A stretch of DNA of 64,000 bases from Kitasatospora phosalacinea. Lineage in GTDB: Bacteria > Actinomycetota > Actinomycetes > Streptomycetales > Streptomycetaceae. The DNA lies in the NCBI RefSeq assembly GCF_000716545.1, contig NZ_JNWZ01000032.1:12463-76462 (forward strand). The letters run 5' to 3'. The notes under the pieces are model-generated. The model worked only from the letters and a program-made list of their open reading frames with translations. It ran no database searches and was not told the DNA's origin. Position 1 is the first letter of the stretch; every line of letters starts with the position of its first letter. This document shows, piece by piece, positions 34,219 to 43,089 of the stretch. The translations under genes and the position numbers were made by a program.

Positions 34219-34722
34219 TCAGACGGACGCGTAGGGGCTGGACTCGCCCAACTGCTCGCGGAGCCTGGCCAGTGCGCGCGAGCACTGGCTCTTGACGGTG
34301 CCGGGGCTGCAGCCGAGCAGGTCGGCGACGGTCTCCACGCTCAGGTCCTCCCAGTACCGCAGGACCACCATCGCCCTTGCCCGACCCGGCAGTTCGGCCA
34401 GCGCGTCCATCAGCGTCACCCGCAGGTCGGTGTCCTCGCCGGGCGAGGTCTCGGGCCGCGAGGCCAGCAGCCCGAACCGCCGGGCCACCGCCCGCCTGCG
34501 CTGCTCGCCCAGGAACGTCCGGGTCAGCACCGTCTTGGCGTAGGCGTCGAGGTGTTCCATCCGCGAGACCCGCCGCCAGTGCGCGAACAGCTTGGCCAGC
34601 GTCGTCTGGGTGAGGTCCTCGGCCCGGTGGGTGTCCCCGCACAGCAGGTACGCCGTCCGGTACAGCCGGCGCTCGCTCCCCGCCGCGTACTCCTCGAAGC
34701 TCAACTCGTCGTGTCCGCGCAT
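34219..34722 (-). CDS. SigE-family (ECF-type) RNA polymerase sigma factor
   Basis: A 167-residue sigma factor with region 2 (RRLYRTAYLLCGDTHRAEDL) and region 4 (VLRYWEDLSVETVADLLGCS then PGTVKSQCSRALARLREQL). This is the standard two-domain ECF layout of the SigE/SCO-type family that is abundant in streptomycetes. The ATG at 34722 is used; an in-frame GTG eight codons upstream is possible. A TTGACA just upstream could be its own -35 element. It is expected to be held by the membrane protein encoded next. Confidence 0.86.
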   Translation of the reverse strand: MRGHDELSFEEYAAGSERRLYRTAYLLCGDTHRAEDLTQTTLAKLFAHWRRVSRMEHLDAYAKTVLTRTFLGEQRRRAVARRFGLLASRPETSPGEDTDLRVTLMDALAELPGRARAMVVLRYWEDLSVETVADLLGCSPGTVKSQCSRALARLREQLGESSPYASV

Positions 34723-34809
34723 CCGTTCCCCCGCCCCTCCGGCCACCCGCCCCTGTCAACCGTTCTCAATGCGCGAGCCCCCGGGGAGGTTGAGCCCGGA
34801 CGCGGAAAA

Positions 34810-34846
34810 GCCCGTACCCGCCGCTCCACAGCCGGCAGGTACGGGC
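34810..34846 (-). terminator. Terminator of the Excalibur gene
   Basis: A nine-base-pair stem (GCCCGTACC and complement) encloses a GC-rich centre. On the minus strand it is followed by TTTT, so it looks like a classical intrinsic terminator 20 bases after the stop. Confidence 0.68.
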
Positions 34847-34865
34847 CTCTCGCCGCTCAGGGGGA

Positions 34866-35462
34866 CTACTTCTCGCAGGCCACCCCGTCACCGTCCCGGT
34901 CGAGCGCCGAACGGTACCCAGGCTCCCCCCGGTGCAGCGGCGCGGCCCCGGCCGCCTTCGCCTCCGTGCAGTTCTTGTAGTACGCCGCCGCCTGCTCGGT
35001 GGTCCGGGCCGGCTCGGGCTCGGCCGCCGGGGGCGGCGTGGTGGGCGCCTGCGCCTGCGGAGTCGGCGTCGGCGTCGGGGTCGGCTCCGGAGTCGGAGTC
35101 GGAGTCGGGCTGGGCGTCGGATCCGGCGTGGGCGTGGGCGTGGGGCTCGGCGTCGGAGTGGGCGTCGGCTCCGGCGCGGGGCTGTCGCTCGCCACCGGGC
35201 CCGGCGAGGCGGTGGTGGCCGCCGGGGCGGGCACGGGTTCGGTGCCCCTCTTCTCCGACCCGAACATCATCGCGAGCCAGACGAACGACATCACCGCGCA
35301 CCACACCACCAGCAGCACCTTCACCCCCCGGTGCAGCCGCCGCGAACGCCACGCCATCACCCCGGCCACCGGCGGCAGGAAGACCAGCAGCGCGATCCGC
35401 GCCACCCGGTTCCCCGTCGTCCGCTGCTCCGGCATGGTCGATGGCGCCTGGTACGGGTTCAC
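34866..35462 (-). CDS. Membrane protein with Thr-Pro linker and Excalibur calcium-binding domain
   Basis: A 198-residue protein with two predicted membrane segments near the N terminus (VARIALLVFLPPVAGVMAW and VKVLLVVWCAVMSFVWLAMM). A long Thr-Pro-Ser linker (about residues 85-145) follows, and then a C-terminal Excalibur domain with YYKNCTEAKAAGAAPLHRGE and DRDGDGVACEK. That domain binds calcium through DxDxDGxxCE and often occurs in cell-surface nucleases or wall-associated proteins. The GTG at 35462 follows GAGGGA by eight bases. No nuclease domain is attached. Confidence 0.82.
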   Translation of the reverse strand: MNPYQAPSTMPEQRTTGNRVARIALLVFLPPVAGVMAWRSRRLHRGVKVLLVVWCAVMSFVWLAMMFGSEKRGTEPVPAPAATTASPGPVASDSPAPEPTPTPTPSPTPTPTPDPTPSPTPTPTPEPTPTPTPTPQAQAPTTPPPAAEPEPARTTEQAAAYYKNCTEAKAAGAAPLHRGEPGYRSALDRDGDGVACEK

Positions 35463-35755
35463 AGGTGTGTCCCTCGGGTGGTCGGATGTGAATGAGGCGT
35501 GATCATCCTCGATCCCCACCGCGTCCCCGCGCCCGCGTTCACCGGAGCCGTGACCGAACCGGAAGCAAACCGTCCACGAGCGGCCCTCCGGGACCGGCAC
35601 CTCGGCCTGTCGCTCGGCGGCGGGCCGGTCGTGGTGGTCCCGTCCGCCGATCACCGGCGGACCGGGGTCAAGAGCCCGACCGCGCCGAGGAGTTCGGCCG
35701 CCCCGTCGCGGCCTGGGACGGCCCGCCGGGGCGGGGTGGCGGGGGCTTGAACGGC
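35463..35755. other. Intergenic region between the Excalibur and pirin genes
   Basis: About 290 bases hold the promoter side of the Excalibur gene, but I see no convincing -10 or -35 pair. An 83-codon plus-strand frame at 35499-35750 starts with a GTG without a ribosome-binding site and lacks a protein-like pattern, so it is not called. Confidence 0.35.
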
Positions 35756-35798
35756 CGAAGCCCGCACGGCCCGCCGGGGGTGCGGGGTGCGGGCTTCG
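35756..35798 (-). terminator. Terminator of the pirin gene
   Basis: A perfect 12-base-pair stem (CGAAGCCCGCAC and complement, arms 35756-35767 and 35787-35798) lies about 20 bases after the pirin stop. Confidence 0.68.
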
Positions 35799-35819
35799 GG
35801 TCGACCGGCGGACAGTCGG

Positions 35820-36779
35820 TCAGTTGGCGTCGGCCGGGACGGTGCCGAGCCGGCCGGCCTGGAAGTCCTCCATGGCCTGCTGGAGTTCGCGGTGGCTGTT
35901 CATCACGAACGGGCCGTACCAGGCGATGGGCTCGCGGATGGGGAGGCCGCCGAGGAGGACGAACTCGAAGGTGGCCGAGCGGGAGTCCTGCTTCTCGTCG
36001 GCGCGGATGGTGAGGCTGTCGCCGTCGCCGAAGACCACGGCCTGGCCGGTGCGGAAGGGGCGGCGCTCCTCGCCGGCGGAGCCGCTGCCGGCGAGGCCGT
36101 AGGCGAGGGCGTTGAAGTCGGGGCGCCAGGGGAGGGTGAGCTGGGCGCCGGGGGTGAGGGAGACGTGGGTCATGGTGATGGGGGTGTGGGTGGCGCCGGG
36201 GCCCTGGTGGCCGTCGATCTCGCCGGCGATGACGCGGATCAGGGCGCCGCCGTCCGCGGAGGTGAGCAGCTTGACGCTGCCGCCGCGGATGTCCTGGTAC
36301 TTCGGGGTGATCATCTTGTCCGAGGCGGGCAGGTTGACCCAGAGCTGGAGGCCGTGGAACAGGCCGCCGGACATGACCAGGGACTCGGGCGGGGTCTCGA
36401 TGTGCAGCAGGCCCGAGCCCGCCGTCATCCACTGGGTGTCGCCGTCGGTGATGACGCCGCCGCCGCCGTGCGAGTCACGGTGGATGAAGGTGCCGTCGAT
36501 GATGTAGGTGACCGTCTCGAAGCCGCGGTGCGGGTGCCAGGGGGTGCCCTTGGGCTCGCCGGCCTCGTAGTCGACCTCGCCCATCTGGTCCATCATGATG
36601 AACGGGTCGAGGAACTTGGTGTTGATCTTCGCGAAGGCGCGGCGGACGGGGAAGCCCTCGCCCTCGTAGCCCTCGGGGGCGGTGGCCACGGTGAGGACCG
36701 GACGGGCGGTGCTGTGCGCCGGGTCGGGGGTGGTGACACGGGGCAGGGTCAACGGGTTCTCGACGGTCACGGCGGGCAT
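35820..36779 (-). CDS. Pirin family protein
   Basis: A bicupin of 319 residues. The N-terminal cupin contains the metal-site motif in PWHPHRGFETVTYIIDG, with further ligands in GHQ-type loops. RDSHGGGGVITDGDTQWMTA is also characteristic. Pirins may act as quercetinases or as redox cofactors; in Streptomyces a pirin has been linked to acyl-CoA dehydrogenase activity and central metabolism. Interestingly, an acyl-CoA dehydrogenase gene lies 0.8 kb away. The ATG at 36779 has AAGGAGG six bases upstream. A large inverted repeat overlies the promoter. Confidence 0.9.
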   Translation of the reverse strand: MPAVTVENPLTLPRVTTPDPAHSTARPVLTVATAPEGYEGEGFPVRRAFAKINTKFLDPFIMMDQMGEVDYEAGEPKGTPWHPHRGFETVTYIIDGTFIHRDSHGGGGVITDGDTQWMTAGSGLLHIETPPESLVMSGGLFHGLQLWVNLPASDKMITPKYQDIRGGSVKLLTSADGGALIRVIAGEIDGHQGPGATHTPITMTHVSLTPGAQLTLPWRPDFNALAYGLAGSGSAGEERRPFRTGQAVVFGDGDSLTIRADEKQDSRSATFEFVLLGGLPIREPIAWYGPFVMNSHRELQQAMEDFQAGRLGTVPADAN

Positions 36780-36818
36780 GTCGGCCTCCTTCGGGGTCTG
36801 TGGCCTACGTCCACCACA

Positions 36819-36862
36819 GTAGTTCAATTCTCAACCACTCGCAAGGTTGAACGTTGAACTAC
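36819..36862. promoter_or_regulatory. Large inverted repeat upstream of the pirin gene
   Basis: Two 18-base arms (36819-36836 and 36845-36862) match at 15 of 18 positions around an eight-base centre (ACTCGCAA). Each arm holds two TTCAA/TTGAA-type half-sites. The repeat is strikingly AT-rich for this genome. It starts 40 bases before the pirin ATG and has the look of a two-dimer operator for a MarR- or HxlR-type regulator. Confidence 0.62.
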
Positions 36863-36913
36863 ATGGACGCATTCCCGCCCGGACGGAGAGCCGAGGGTGG
36901 AGGGGGGAGGGGG

Positions 36914-37402
36914 TCAGCCGTACATGCGGCGCATGGTGAAGTCCACCATCTGCTCGACCGCGCGGGCGTCGAAGACCATCCGGTGCTCGCCCTCCATGTC
37001 GAGGGCGAAGCCGTACCCGGTGGGCAGCAGGTCGAGGATCTCGGCGCCGGTCACCGAGAAGTGCTTGGAGTCCTTGCCCGCGTACCGCTTCAGCTCCTTG
37101 AGCGAGCTGAACATCGGGATCACCGGGGTCGGGGTGTTGTGCAGGGCCAGGAAGCCGGGCCGGTCGCCGCGCGGGCAGTACACCTTGGAGGTGATGAAGA
37201 TGGCCTGGAAGTCCTCCACCGGCATCGCGCCGGTGGTGAAGGCGCGCACCGCGTCCGCCAGCGAGGGCGGCGAGGGCTCGGGGTAGAGCGACTGCTGGGC
37301 GGCCTGCGGGTCGCCGTACCCGGGGCCGGGCATGCCGGACATCCCCTGCTGCATCTGCTGCTGGTAGGGGTCCTGGTAGGCGCTCTGCTCGTAGCCGTAC
37401 AC
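36914..37402 (-). CDS. SseB-like domain protein
   Basis: A 162-residue protein with a Gln-Tyr-Gly-Pro-rich N terminus (YEQSAYQDPYQQQMQQGMSG) followed by an SseB N-terminal-type domain (YCPRGDRPGFLALHNTPTPV and LPTGYGFALDMEGEHRMVFD). The function in actinobacteria is unknown. The family was named after a Salmonella translocon protein, but the actinobacterial members are cytosolic. The GTG at 37402 is chosen because a TAGCCT -10 element on the minus strand (37410-37415) ends seven bases before it, which gives a leaderless message. Confidence 0.75.
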   Translation of the reverse strand: MYGYEQSAYQDPYQQQMQQGMSGMPGPGYGDPQAAQQSLYPEPSPPSLADAVRAFTTGAMPVEDFQAIFITSKVYCPRGDRPGFLALHNTPTPVIPMFSSLKELKRYAGKDSKHFSVTGAEILDLLPTGYGFALDMEGEHRMVFDARAVEQMVDFTMRRMYG

Positions 37403-37616
37403 GGGGACAAGGCTATCGGGCCCGCGCCCCGCTTGGGGGCGGGTGATCCGCACAATCCCGGGCGGGGCGCCATTGTGGGACGTGACCACGTTCATACCCC
37501 GGTCGCGTCAGGGGGCTTGAACAAGTTACCAACGGGTAGCATCATGGGGCGTACTGGTGGGTAAGCGGTGCGCCGGAATCGGCCGCCCGTGGAGCAGACG
37601 AACCGGAGAAACGGTC

Positions 37617-39446
37617 ATGGGTCACTACAAGTCCAACCTGCGGGACGTGGAGTTCAACCTCTTCGAGGTGTTCGGCCGCGACCAGGTGTACGGCACCGGT
37701 CCGTTCGCCGAGATGGACGTCGACACCGCGAAGAACATCCTCAGCGAGATCGCCCGGCTGGCCGAGAACGACCTCGCCGCCTCGTTCGTCGACGCCGACC
37801 GCAACCCGCCGGTGTTCGACCCGGAGACCAACACCGCTCCGCTCCCGGAGACCTTCAAGAAGAGCTACCAGACCTTCATGGACGCCGAGTGGTGGCGCCT
37901 GGGCATCCCGGAGGGCATCGGCGGCCAGGTCACCCCGAACTCCCTGGTCTGGGCGTACGCGGAGCAGGTGCTCGGCTCGAACCCGGCGATCTGGATGTAC
38001 TCCTCCGGCCCGGCCTTCGCCGGCGTCGTCTACGACGAGGGCACCGAGGAGCAGCAGAAGGTCGCCCAGCGCATGGTCGAGCGGCTGTGGGGCGCCACCA
38101 TGGTGCTGACCGAGCCGGACGCGGGCTCCGACGTGGGCGCCGGCCGCACCAAGGCGGTCAAGCAGGAGGACGGCTCCTGGCACATCGAGGGCGTCAAGCG
38201 CTTCATCACCTCGGGCGAGCACGACATGTCCGAGAACATCATCCACCTGGTGCTGGCCCGCCCCGAGGGCGGCAAGCCGGGCACCAAGGGCCTGGGCCTG
38301 TACATCGTGCCGAAGTTCGACTTCGACTGGGAGACCGGCGAGCTCGGCGAGCGCAACGGCGTCTACGCCACCAACGTCGAGCACAAGATGGGCCTCAAGG
38401 CGTCCAACACCTGCGAGATGACCTTCGGTGCCAAGCACCCGGCCAAGGGCTGGCTGCTCGGCGAGACCGTCGACGGCATCCGCCAGATGTTCAAGATCAT
38501 CGAGTTCGCCCGGATGATGGTCGGCACGAAGGCCATCGCCACCCTGTCCACCGGCTACCTGAACGCGCTGGAGTACGCCAAGGAGCGCGTGCAGGGCGCC
38601 GACATCTCGCAGTTCATGGACAAGACCGCGCCGCGCGTCACCATCACCCACCACCCCGACGTGCGCCGCTCGCTGCTGACCCAGAAGGCGTACGCCGAGG
38701 GCATGCGCGCCCTCGTGCTGTTCACCGCCTCGGTGCAGGACGACATGCTGGCCGCCCGCCTGCGCGGCGAGCACGACGCCGCCGCCGAGCGCCTGAACGA
38801 CCTGCTGCTGCCGATCGTCAAGGGCTACGGCTCGGAGAAGTCCTACGAGCAGCTCGCCCAGTCGCTGCAGACCTTCGGCGGCTCCGGCTACCTGCAGGAG
38901 TACCCGATCGAGCAGTACATCCGGGACGCCAAGATCGACACCCTGTACGAGGGCACCACCGCCATCCAGGGCCAGGACTTCTTCTTCCGCAAGATCGTCA
39001 AGGACGGCGGCCAGGCGCTGACCGCCGTCAACGAGCAGATCACCAAGTTCCTGGCCACCGGCGAGGGCGGCGCCGAGCTGGCCGCCGAGCGCGACCTGCT
39101 GGCCAAGGCCGCCGGCGACCTGGAGGCCATCGTCGGCAAGCTGATCGCCGACCTGACGGCGGTCGAGCAGGACGTCAAGAACATGTACAAGGTGGGCCAG
39201 AACACCACCCGCCTGCTGATGGTCTCCGGCGACGTGGTGGTCGGCTGGCTGCTGCTGCGCCAGGCCGCCGTCGCGCTCGCCAAGCTGGAGGCGGGCGCTT
39301 CCGGGAAGGACGTCGCGTTCTACCGGGGCAAGGTCGCCGCCGCCAAGCACTTCGCCCGCACCGTGCTGCCGACCACCGCCGCGCAGCGCCAGATCGCCGA
39401 GAACATCGACAACGAGCTGATGGAGCTGGCCGAAGAGGCGTTCTGA
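37617..39446 (+). CDS. Acyl-CoA dehydrogenase
   Basis: A 609-residue flavoenzyme of the large acyl-CoA dehydrogenase type with an extra C-terminal helical domain. The FAD and substrate regions appear as [17 protein letters not shown] and [20 protein letters not shown]. The catalytic glutamate lies in [20 protein letters not shown]. It probably works in fatty-acid beta-oxidation. The ATG at 37617 follows GGAGAA by six bases. A TAGCAT element at 37537 could be its -10. The gene is monocistronic and closed by a strong hairpin. Confidence 0.92.
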   Translation: MGHYKSNLRDVEFNLFEVFGRDQVYGTGPFAEMDVDTAKNILSEIARLAENDLAASFVDADRNPPVFDPETNTAPLPETFKKSYQTFMDAEWWRLGIPEGIGGQVTPNSLVWAYAEQVLGSNPAIWMYSSGPAFAGVVYDEGTEEQQKVAQRMVERLWGATMVLTEPDAGSDVGAGRTKAVKQEDGSWHIEGVKRFITSGEHDMSENIIHLVLARPEGGKPGTKGLGLYIVPKFDFDWETGELGERNGVYATNVEHKMGLKASNTCEMTFGAKHPAKGWLLGETVDGIRQMFKIIEFARMMVGTKAIATLSTGYLNALEYAKERVQGADISQFMDKTAPRVTITHHPDVRRSLLTQKAYAEGMRALVLFTASVQDDMLAARLRGEHDAAAERLNDLLLPIVKGYGSEKSYEQLAQSLQTFGGSGYLQEYPIEQYIRDAKIDTLYEGTTAIQGQDFFFRKIVKDGGQALTAVNEQITKFLATGEGGAELAAERDLLAKAAGDLEAIVGKLIADLTAVEQDVKNMYKVGQNTTRLLMVSGDVVVGWLLLRQAAVALAKLEAGASGKDVAFYRGKVAAAKHFARTVLPTTAAQRQIAENIDNELMELAEEAF

Positions 39447-39496
39447 TCCGGTCGACCCGGCGCGCCCACCACAGGACCGCCTGACCCACCCTCACC

Positions 39497-39529
39497 CCGC
39501 GGGGCCCGGTACTGCACCGGGCCCCGCGG
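39497..39529 (+). terminator. Terminator of the acyl-CoA dehydrogenase gene
   Basis: A perfect 14-base-pair stem (CCGCGGGGCCCGGT and complement) with a five-base loop lies 50 bases past the stop. Confidence 0.72.
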
Positions 39530-39697
39530 CGTCGTTCCGGCCGGTGCCGAGGGGCCCGGTGCCGCGTCGTGTCGCGCTGCGTTCACTGTTGTGTCACCGT
39601 TGCGGACTTCCCGAGGCCCTGTCCGTGTACGGGCATATGCTCAGGGGGCGGACCCGCAACCCCACCAGGCCCGTCCCGTCCTCTACCCAGGAGCAAA

Positions 39698-40999
39698 ATG
39701 TCGACCGCCGCCCGCAGGGCCCACTTCGACCGGAAGCACACGGACGACCTCGTCGCCTTCCTGGCCGCCTCCCCCTCCCCGTACCACGCGGTGGCGAGCG
39801 CGGCCGAGCGACTGGAGCGGGTCGGCTTCCGCCGGGTCAGCGAGACGGACGCCTGGGACGGCGGCAGCGGCGGCCGCTACCTGGTGCGCGGCGGCGCCCT
39901 GATCGCCTGGTACGTGCCGGAGAACGCGACGGCCGCGACCCCGTACCGGGTGGTCGGCACCCACACCGACTCGCCGAACCTGCGGGTCAAGCCGGTGCCC
40001 GACACCAGCTCGGCCGGCTGGCGGCAGGTCGCCGTGGAGATCTACGGCGGCGTCCCGCTGAACACCTGGCTCGACCGGGACCTGGGGCTCTCCGGCCGGC
40101 TCGCGCTGCGCGACGGCACCACCCGGCTGGTGCACCTGGACGAGCCGCTGCTGCGCGTCCCGCAACTGGCCATCCACCTCGACCGCGGGGTCAACGACGG
40201 CCTCAAGCTCGACCGCCAGCGCCACCTGACGCCGATCTGGGGAATCGGCGGCACCACCGAGGGCGCCCTGCTGGAGTACGTCGCCGAGAAGGCCGGGCTG
40301 GCCGCCGCCGACATCGCCGGCTGGGACTTGATGGCGCACGACGTGCAGCCGCCCGCCTACCTGGGCCGCGACCGCGAACTGCTGGCCGGGCCCCGGCTGG
40401 ACAACCAGCTCTCCGTGCACGCCGCCACCGCCGCGCTGGCCGCCGTCGCCGAGGCCGGCGGCGAACTGCCGTACATCCCGGTGCTGGCCGCCTTCGACCA
40501 CGAGGAGACCGGCAGCGAGTCCGACACCGGCGCGCAGAGCCCGCTGCTGGGCAACGTGCTGGAGCGCTCCTGCCACGCCCGCGGCGGCACCCTGGAGGAC
40601 CGCGCCCGGGCGCTGGCCGGCACCGTCTGCCTCTCCTCCGACATGGGCCACGCCGTCCACCCCAACTACAGCGAGCGGCACGAGCCCGGCCACCACCCGA
40701 TGCCCAACGGCGGCCCGATCCTCAAGGTCAACGTCAACAACCGGTACGCCACCGACGGCGTCGGCCGGGCGGTGTTCGCCGCCGCCTGCGAGAAGGCCGG
40801 CGTGCCGTGGCAGTCCTTCGTCTCCAACAACGCGATGCCCTGCGGCACCACGATCGGCCCGATCACCGCGGCCCGGCTCGGCATCACCACGGTGGACTGC
40901 GGCATCGCCGCGCTGTCCATGCACTCCGCCCGCGAGCTGTGCGGCGCGGAGGACCCGCACTACCTGGCGAGCGCGATCAAGGCCTTCCTGGAGGGCTGA
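39698..40999 (+). CDS. M18 family aminopeptidase
   Basis: A 433-residue zinc aminopeptidase (aspartyl aminopeptidase type). The dinuclear zinc ligands and catalytic residues are visible in VVGTHTDSPNLRVKP, LDNQLSVHAATAAL, FDHEETGSESDTGAQSPLL, SSDMGHAVHPNY and the C-terminal LSMHSARELCG. The enzyme removes N-terminal acidic residues from peptides in the cytosol. The ATG at 39698 follows AGGAG by four bases. It is monocistronic, with a convergent neighbour beyond a shared terminator. Confidence 0.92.
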   Translation: MSTAARRAHFDRKHTDDLVAFLAASPSPYHAVASAAERLERVGFRRVSETDAWDGGSGGRYLVRGGALIAWYVPENATAATPYRVVGTHTDSPNLRVKPVPDTSSAGWRQVAVEIYGGVPLNTWLDRDLGLSGRLALRDGTTRLVHLDEPLLRVPQLAIHLDRGVNDGLKLDRQRHLTPIWGIGGTTEGALLEYVAEKAGLAAADIAGWDLMAHDVQPPAYLGRDRELLAGPRLDNQLSVHAATAALAAVAEAGGELPYIPVLAAFDHEETGSESDTGAQSPLLGNVLERSCHARGGTLEDRARALAGTVCLSSDMGHAVHPNYSERHEPGHHPMPNGGPILKVNVNNRYATDGVGRAVFAAACEKAGVPWQSFVSNNAMPCGTTIGPITAARLGITTVDCGIAALSMHSARELCGAEDPHYLASAIKAFLEG

Positions 41000-41006
41000 G
41001 GCCCGA

Positions 41007-41035
41007 CGGGGTGCGGGCCCCCGGCCCGCACCCCG
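41007..41035. terminator. Terminator between convergent genes
   Basis: A perfect 12-base-pair stem (CGGGGTGCGGGC and complement) separates the M18 aminopeptidase stop from the stop of the thioredoxin-NHL gene eight bases further on. Confidence 0.68.
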
Positions 41036-41042
41036 CGCCCGG

Positions 41043-42863
41043 TCACTCCATCCCGGCCAGCACCAGCGGCAGCCGGCTCGCGCCGCCCGCCACCAGCTTC
41101 ACCGGCACGCCCCAGTCCTGCTGGTGCACGTGGCAGGCCGGGTACTCGATCTCCGGGTCGTCGTCGCAGGACGCCGCCATCGCCGAGACGTGCAGCACGC
41201 CCTCCGCGACCTCGTCCGAGAGCACCAGCTCGCGGCTGAGCGCGCTGTCCGCGCCCGCGCCGGACACCAGCAGCTCCGGCGGCGTCGCGCTGACCAGCAG
41301 CCGGGTGGACGGGCCGTAGCGCTCGTCGAGCTTCTGGCCGGTCGGCGCGGAGAACACCACGTCCAGCCGCAGCGCGCCCGGGGCGACCTCGGTCGCGGCC
41401 CGCCGCGTGCGGTGCGCGACCGCCTCCACCCGGACGGCCTCCTCGGGCAGCCGCAGCCTGGTCAGCCGGTGCCGGGCCGACTCCACCACCACGATGTCGC
41501 CGTCCACCACCACCGCGCCGGACGGCTCGCGCAGGTCGGTGGCCAGCGTGGTGACCTCGCCGGACGCCGGGTCGTAGCGGCGCAGCGCGTGGTTGTAGGT
41601 GTCGCTGACGGCCACCGAGCCGTCGGGCAGCACCGTCACGCCCAGCGGGTGCTGCAGCAGGGCCTGCTCGGCGGCGCCGTCCCGGTGCCCGAAGTCGAAC
41701 AGGCCGGTGCCGACGGCGGTGCGCACCTCGTGGGTTCCACGTGAAACCCAGCGCAGCGCGGAGGTCTCCGCGTCGGCCACCCACAGCCGCCCGCCGTCGG
41801 CGGACACCGCGAGACCGGACGGCTGGGCGAACCAGGCCTCGCCGGCCGGGCCGTCCACCAGGCCCTCGTTGGTGGTGCCCGCCGCGACCCCGACCGTCCC
41901 GCCCGCCGGGTCGAAGGACCACAGCTGGTGCACGCCCGCCATCGCGATCCACACCCGGCCGTCGAAGAACGCCACGTCCCACGGCGAGGACAGGTCCACC
42001 TCGCGGGCCGCCCCGGCGGTCGGCGTACCCTGCCACCACTGCCGGCCGGTGCCGGCCAGCGTGGTCACCGAGCCGTCGGCGAGCCGCACCCCGCGCAGCG
42101 CGTGGTTCACGGTGTCGGCCACCACCACGTCGTAGTCCAGGCCGAGGCCCTCCGGCACCAGCGCCAGGCCCTGCGGCTCGCTGAACCGCGGCTCGGCGCC
42201 GTCCACCAGCCCGCGCACGCCGTCACCGATCCGCCGCACCACGCGCTCGCCGTCCTCGGCCAGCTCCACCAGCGAGTGGTGCCCCGAGTCCGCGACCAGG
42301 TAGTGGCCGTCCGGCAGCCGCACCGCCTTCCCCGGGAACCGCAGGTCACCGGCGCGCGGCTCGGGCGCCACGTACGGCCCGTCGCCGCGCCGCAGCGTCC
42401 CCTTCGCGGCGTGTTCGGCCTCCAGCTCCTCCACCAGCTTGGCGATCGCGTGCGCGTGCCCCTCCCCGGCGTGCTGGGCGACCACGTACCCCTCCGGGTC
42501 GATCACCACCAGCGTCGGCCAGGCCCGCACCGCGTACTGCTTCCACGTCACCAGCTCCGGATCGTCCAGCACCGGGTGGTGCACCTCGTACCGGGCCACC
42601 GCGTCGACCACCGCCCGGTGGTCGGCCTCGTGGACGAACTTCGGCGAGTGCACGCCGACGATCACCACGGTGTCCCGGTGCCGCTCCTCCAGCTCCCGGA
42701 GTTCGTCCAGGACGTGGAGGCAGTTGATGCAGCAGAAGGTCCAGAAGTCCGCGATCACGATCTTGCCGCGGAAATCCGCCAGGGACAGGTCCTTGCCCCC
42801 GGTGTTCAGCCATCCGCCCTTGCCCACCAGTTCGGGGGCGCGGACACGCGCACGAGAAGTCAT
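41043..42863 (-). CDS. Thioredoxin-like / NHL-repeat fusion protein
   Basis: A 606-residue protein whose first 150 residues form a thioredoxin-like AhpC/TSA domain with FWTFCCINCLHVLDELRELE; the redox pair would be Cys45-Cys48. An NHL beta-propeller follows, with repeats such as FSEPQGLALVPEG, LSSPWDVAFFDGRVWIA and LQHPLGVTVLPDGSVAVSDT. A C-terminal beta domain adds SRELVLSDEVAEGVLHVSAM with two further cysteines. The architecture matches NHLRC2-type proteins, whose role in bacteria is unknown. No signal peptide is seen, so it is cytosolic. The extra Cys44 next to the active site is unusual for thioredoxins but typical of this family. Confidence 0.86.
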   Translation of the reverse strand: MTSRARVRAPELVGKGGWLNTGGKDLSLADFRGKIVIADFWTFCCINCLHVLDELRELEERHRDTVVIVGVHSPKFVHEADHRAVVDAVARYEVHHPVLDDPELVTWKQYAVRAWPTLVVIDPEGYVVAQHAGEGHAHAIAKLVEELEAEHAAKGTLRRGDGPYVAPEPRAGDLRFPGKAVRLPDGHYLVADSGHHSLVELAEDGERVVRRIGDGVRGLVDGAEPRFSEPQGLALVPEGLGLDYDVVVADTVNHALRGVRLADGSVTTLAGTGRQWWQGTPTAGAAREVDLSSPWDVAFFDGRVWIAMAGVHQLWSFDPAGGTVGVAAGTTNEGLVDGPAGEAWFAQPSGLAVSADGGRLWVADAETSALRWVSRGTHEVRTAVGTGLFDFGHRDGAAEQALLQHPLGVTVLPDGSVAVSDTYNHALRRYDPASGEVTTLATDLREPSGAVVVDGDIVVVESARHRLTRLRLPEEAVRVEAVAHRTRRAATEVAPGALRLDVVFSAPTGQKLDERYGPSTRLLVSATPPELLVSGAGADSALSRELVLSDEVAEGVLHVSAMAASCDDDPEIEYPACHVHQQDWGVPVKLVAGGASRLPLVLAGME

Positions 42864-43089
42864 GCCACCATCCAACCCCACCGTTCGGACCGGGATTCCG
42901 GGGGAGGCCCAACGAGGAGCGCCGGCTACCTGCGGACGGGCACCGACCGGGAAGGGGCGGGCACCGCGCGAGCCTGGTACTGGTCGTCGGGGCTGCGCCG
43001 CCTGACGGCCGGCGGCCCGGCGGCCGGGGCGGAGGTGCGGGAAGGGGCCCGGACGCGGGTGCGTCCGGGCCCCGGGCGGGGGCCGGTGG

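Noticed and set aside
35040..35175. Repeated GGCGTCGGxGT units
   Set aside because: They encode the Thr-Pro linker of the Excalibur protein on the minus strand.
35499..35750. An 83-codon plus-strand frame between the Excalibur and pirin genes
   Set aside because: No ribosome-binding site and no protein-like composition. It overlaps the upstream region of the Excalibur gene.
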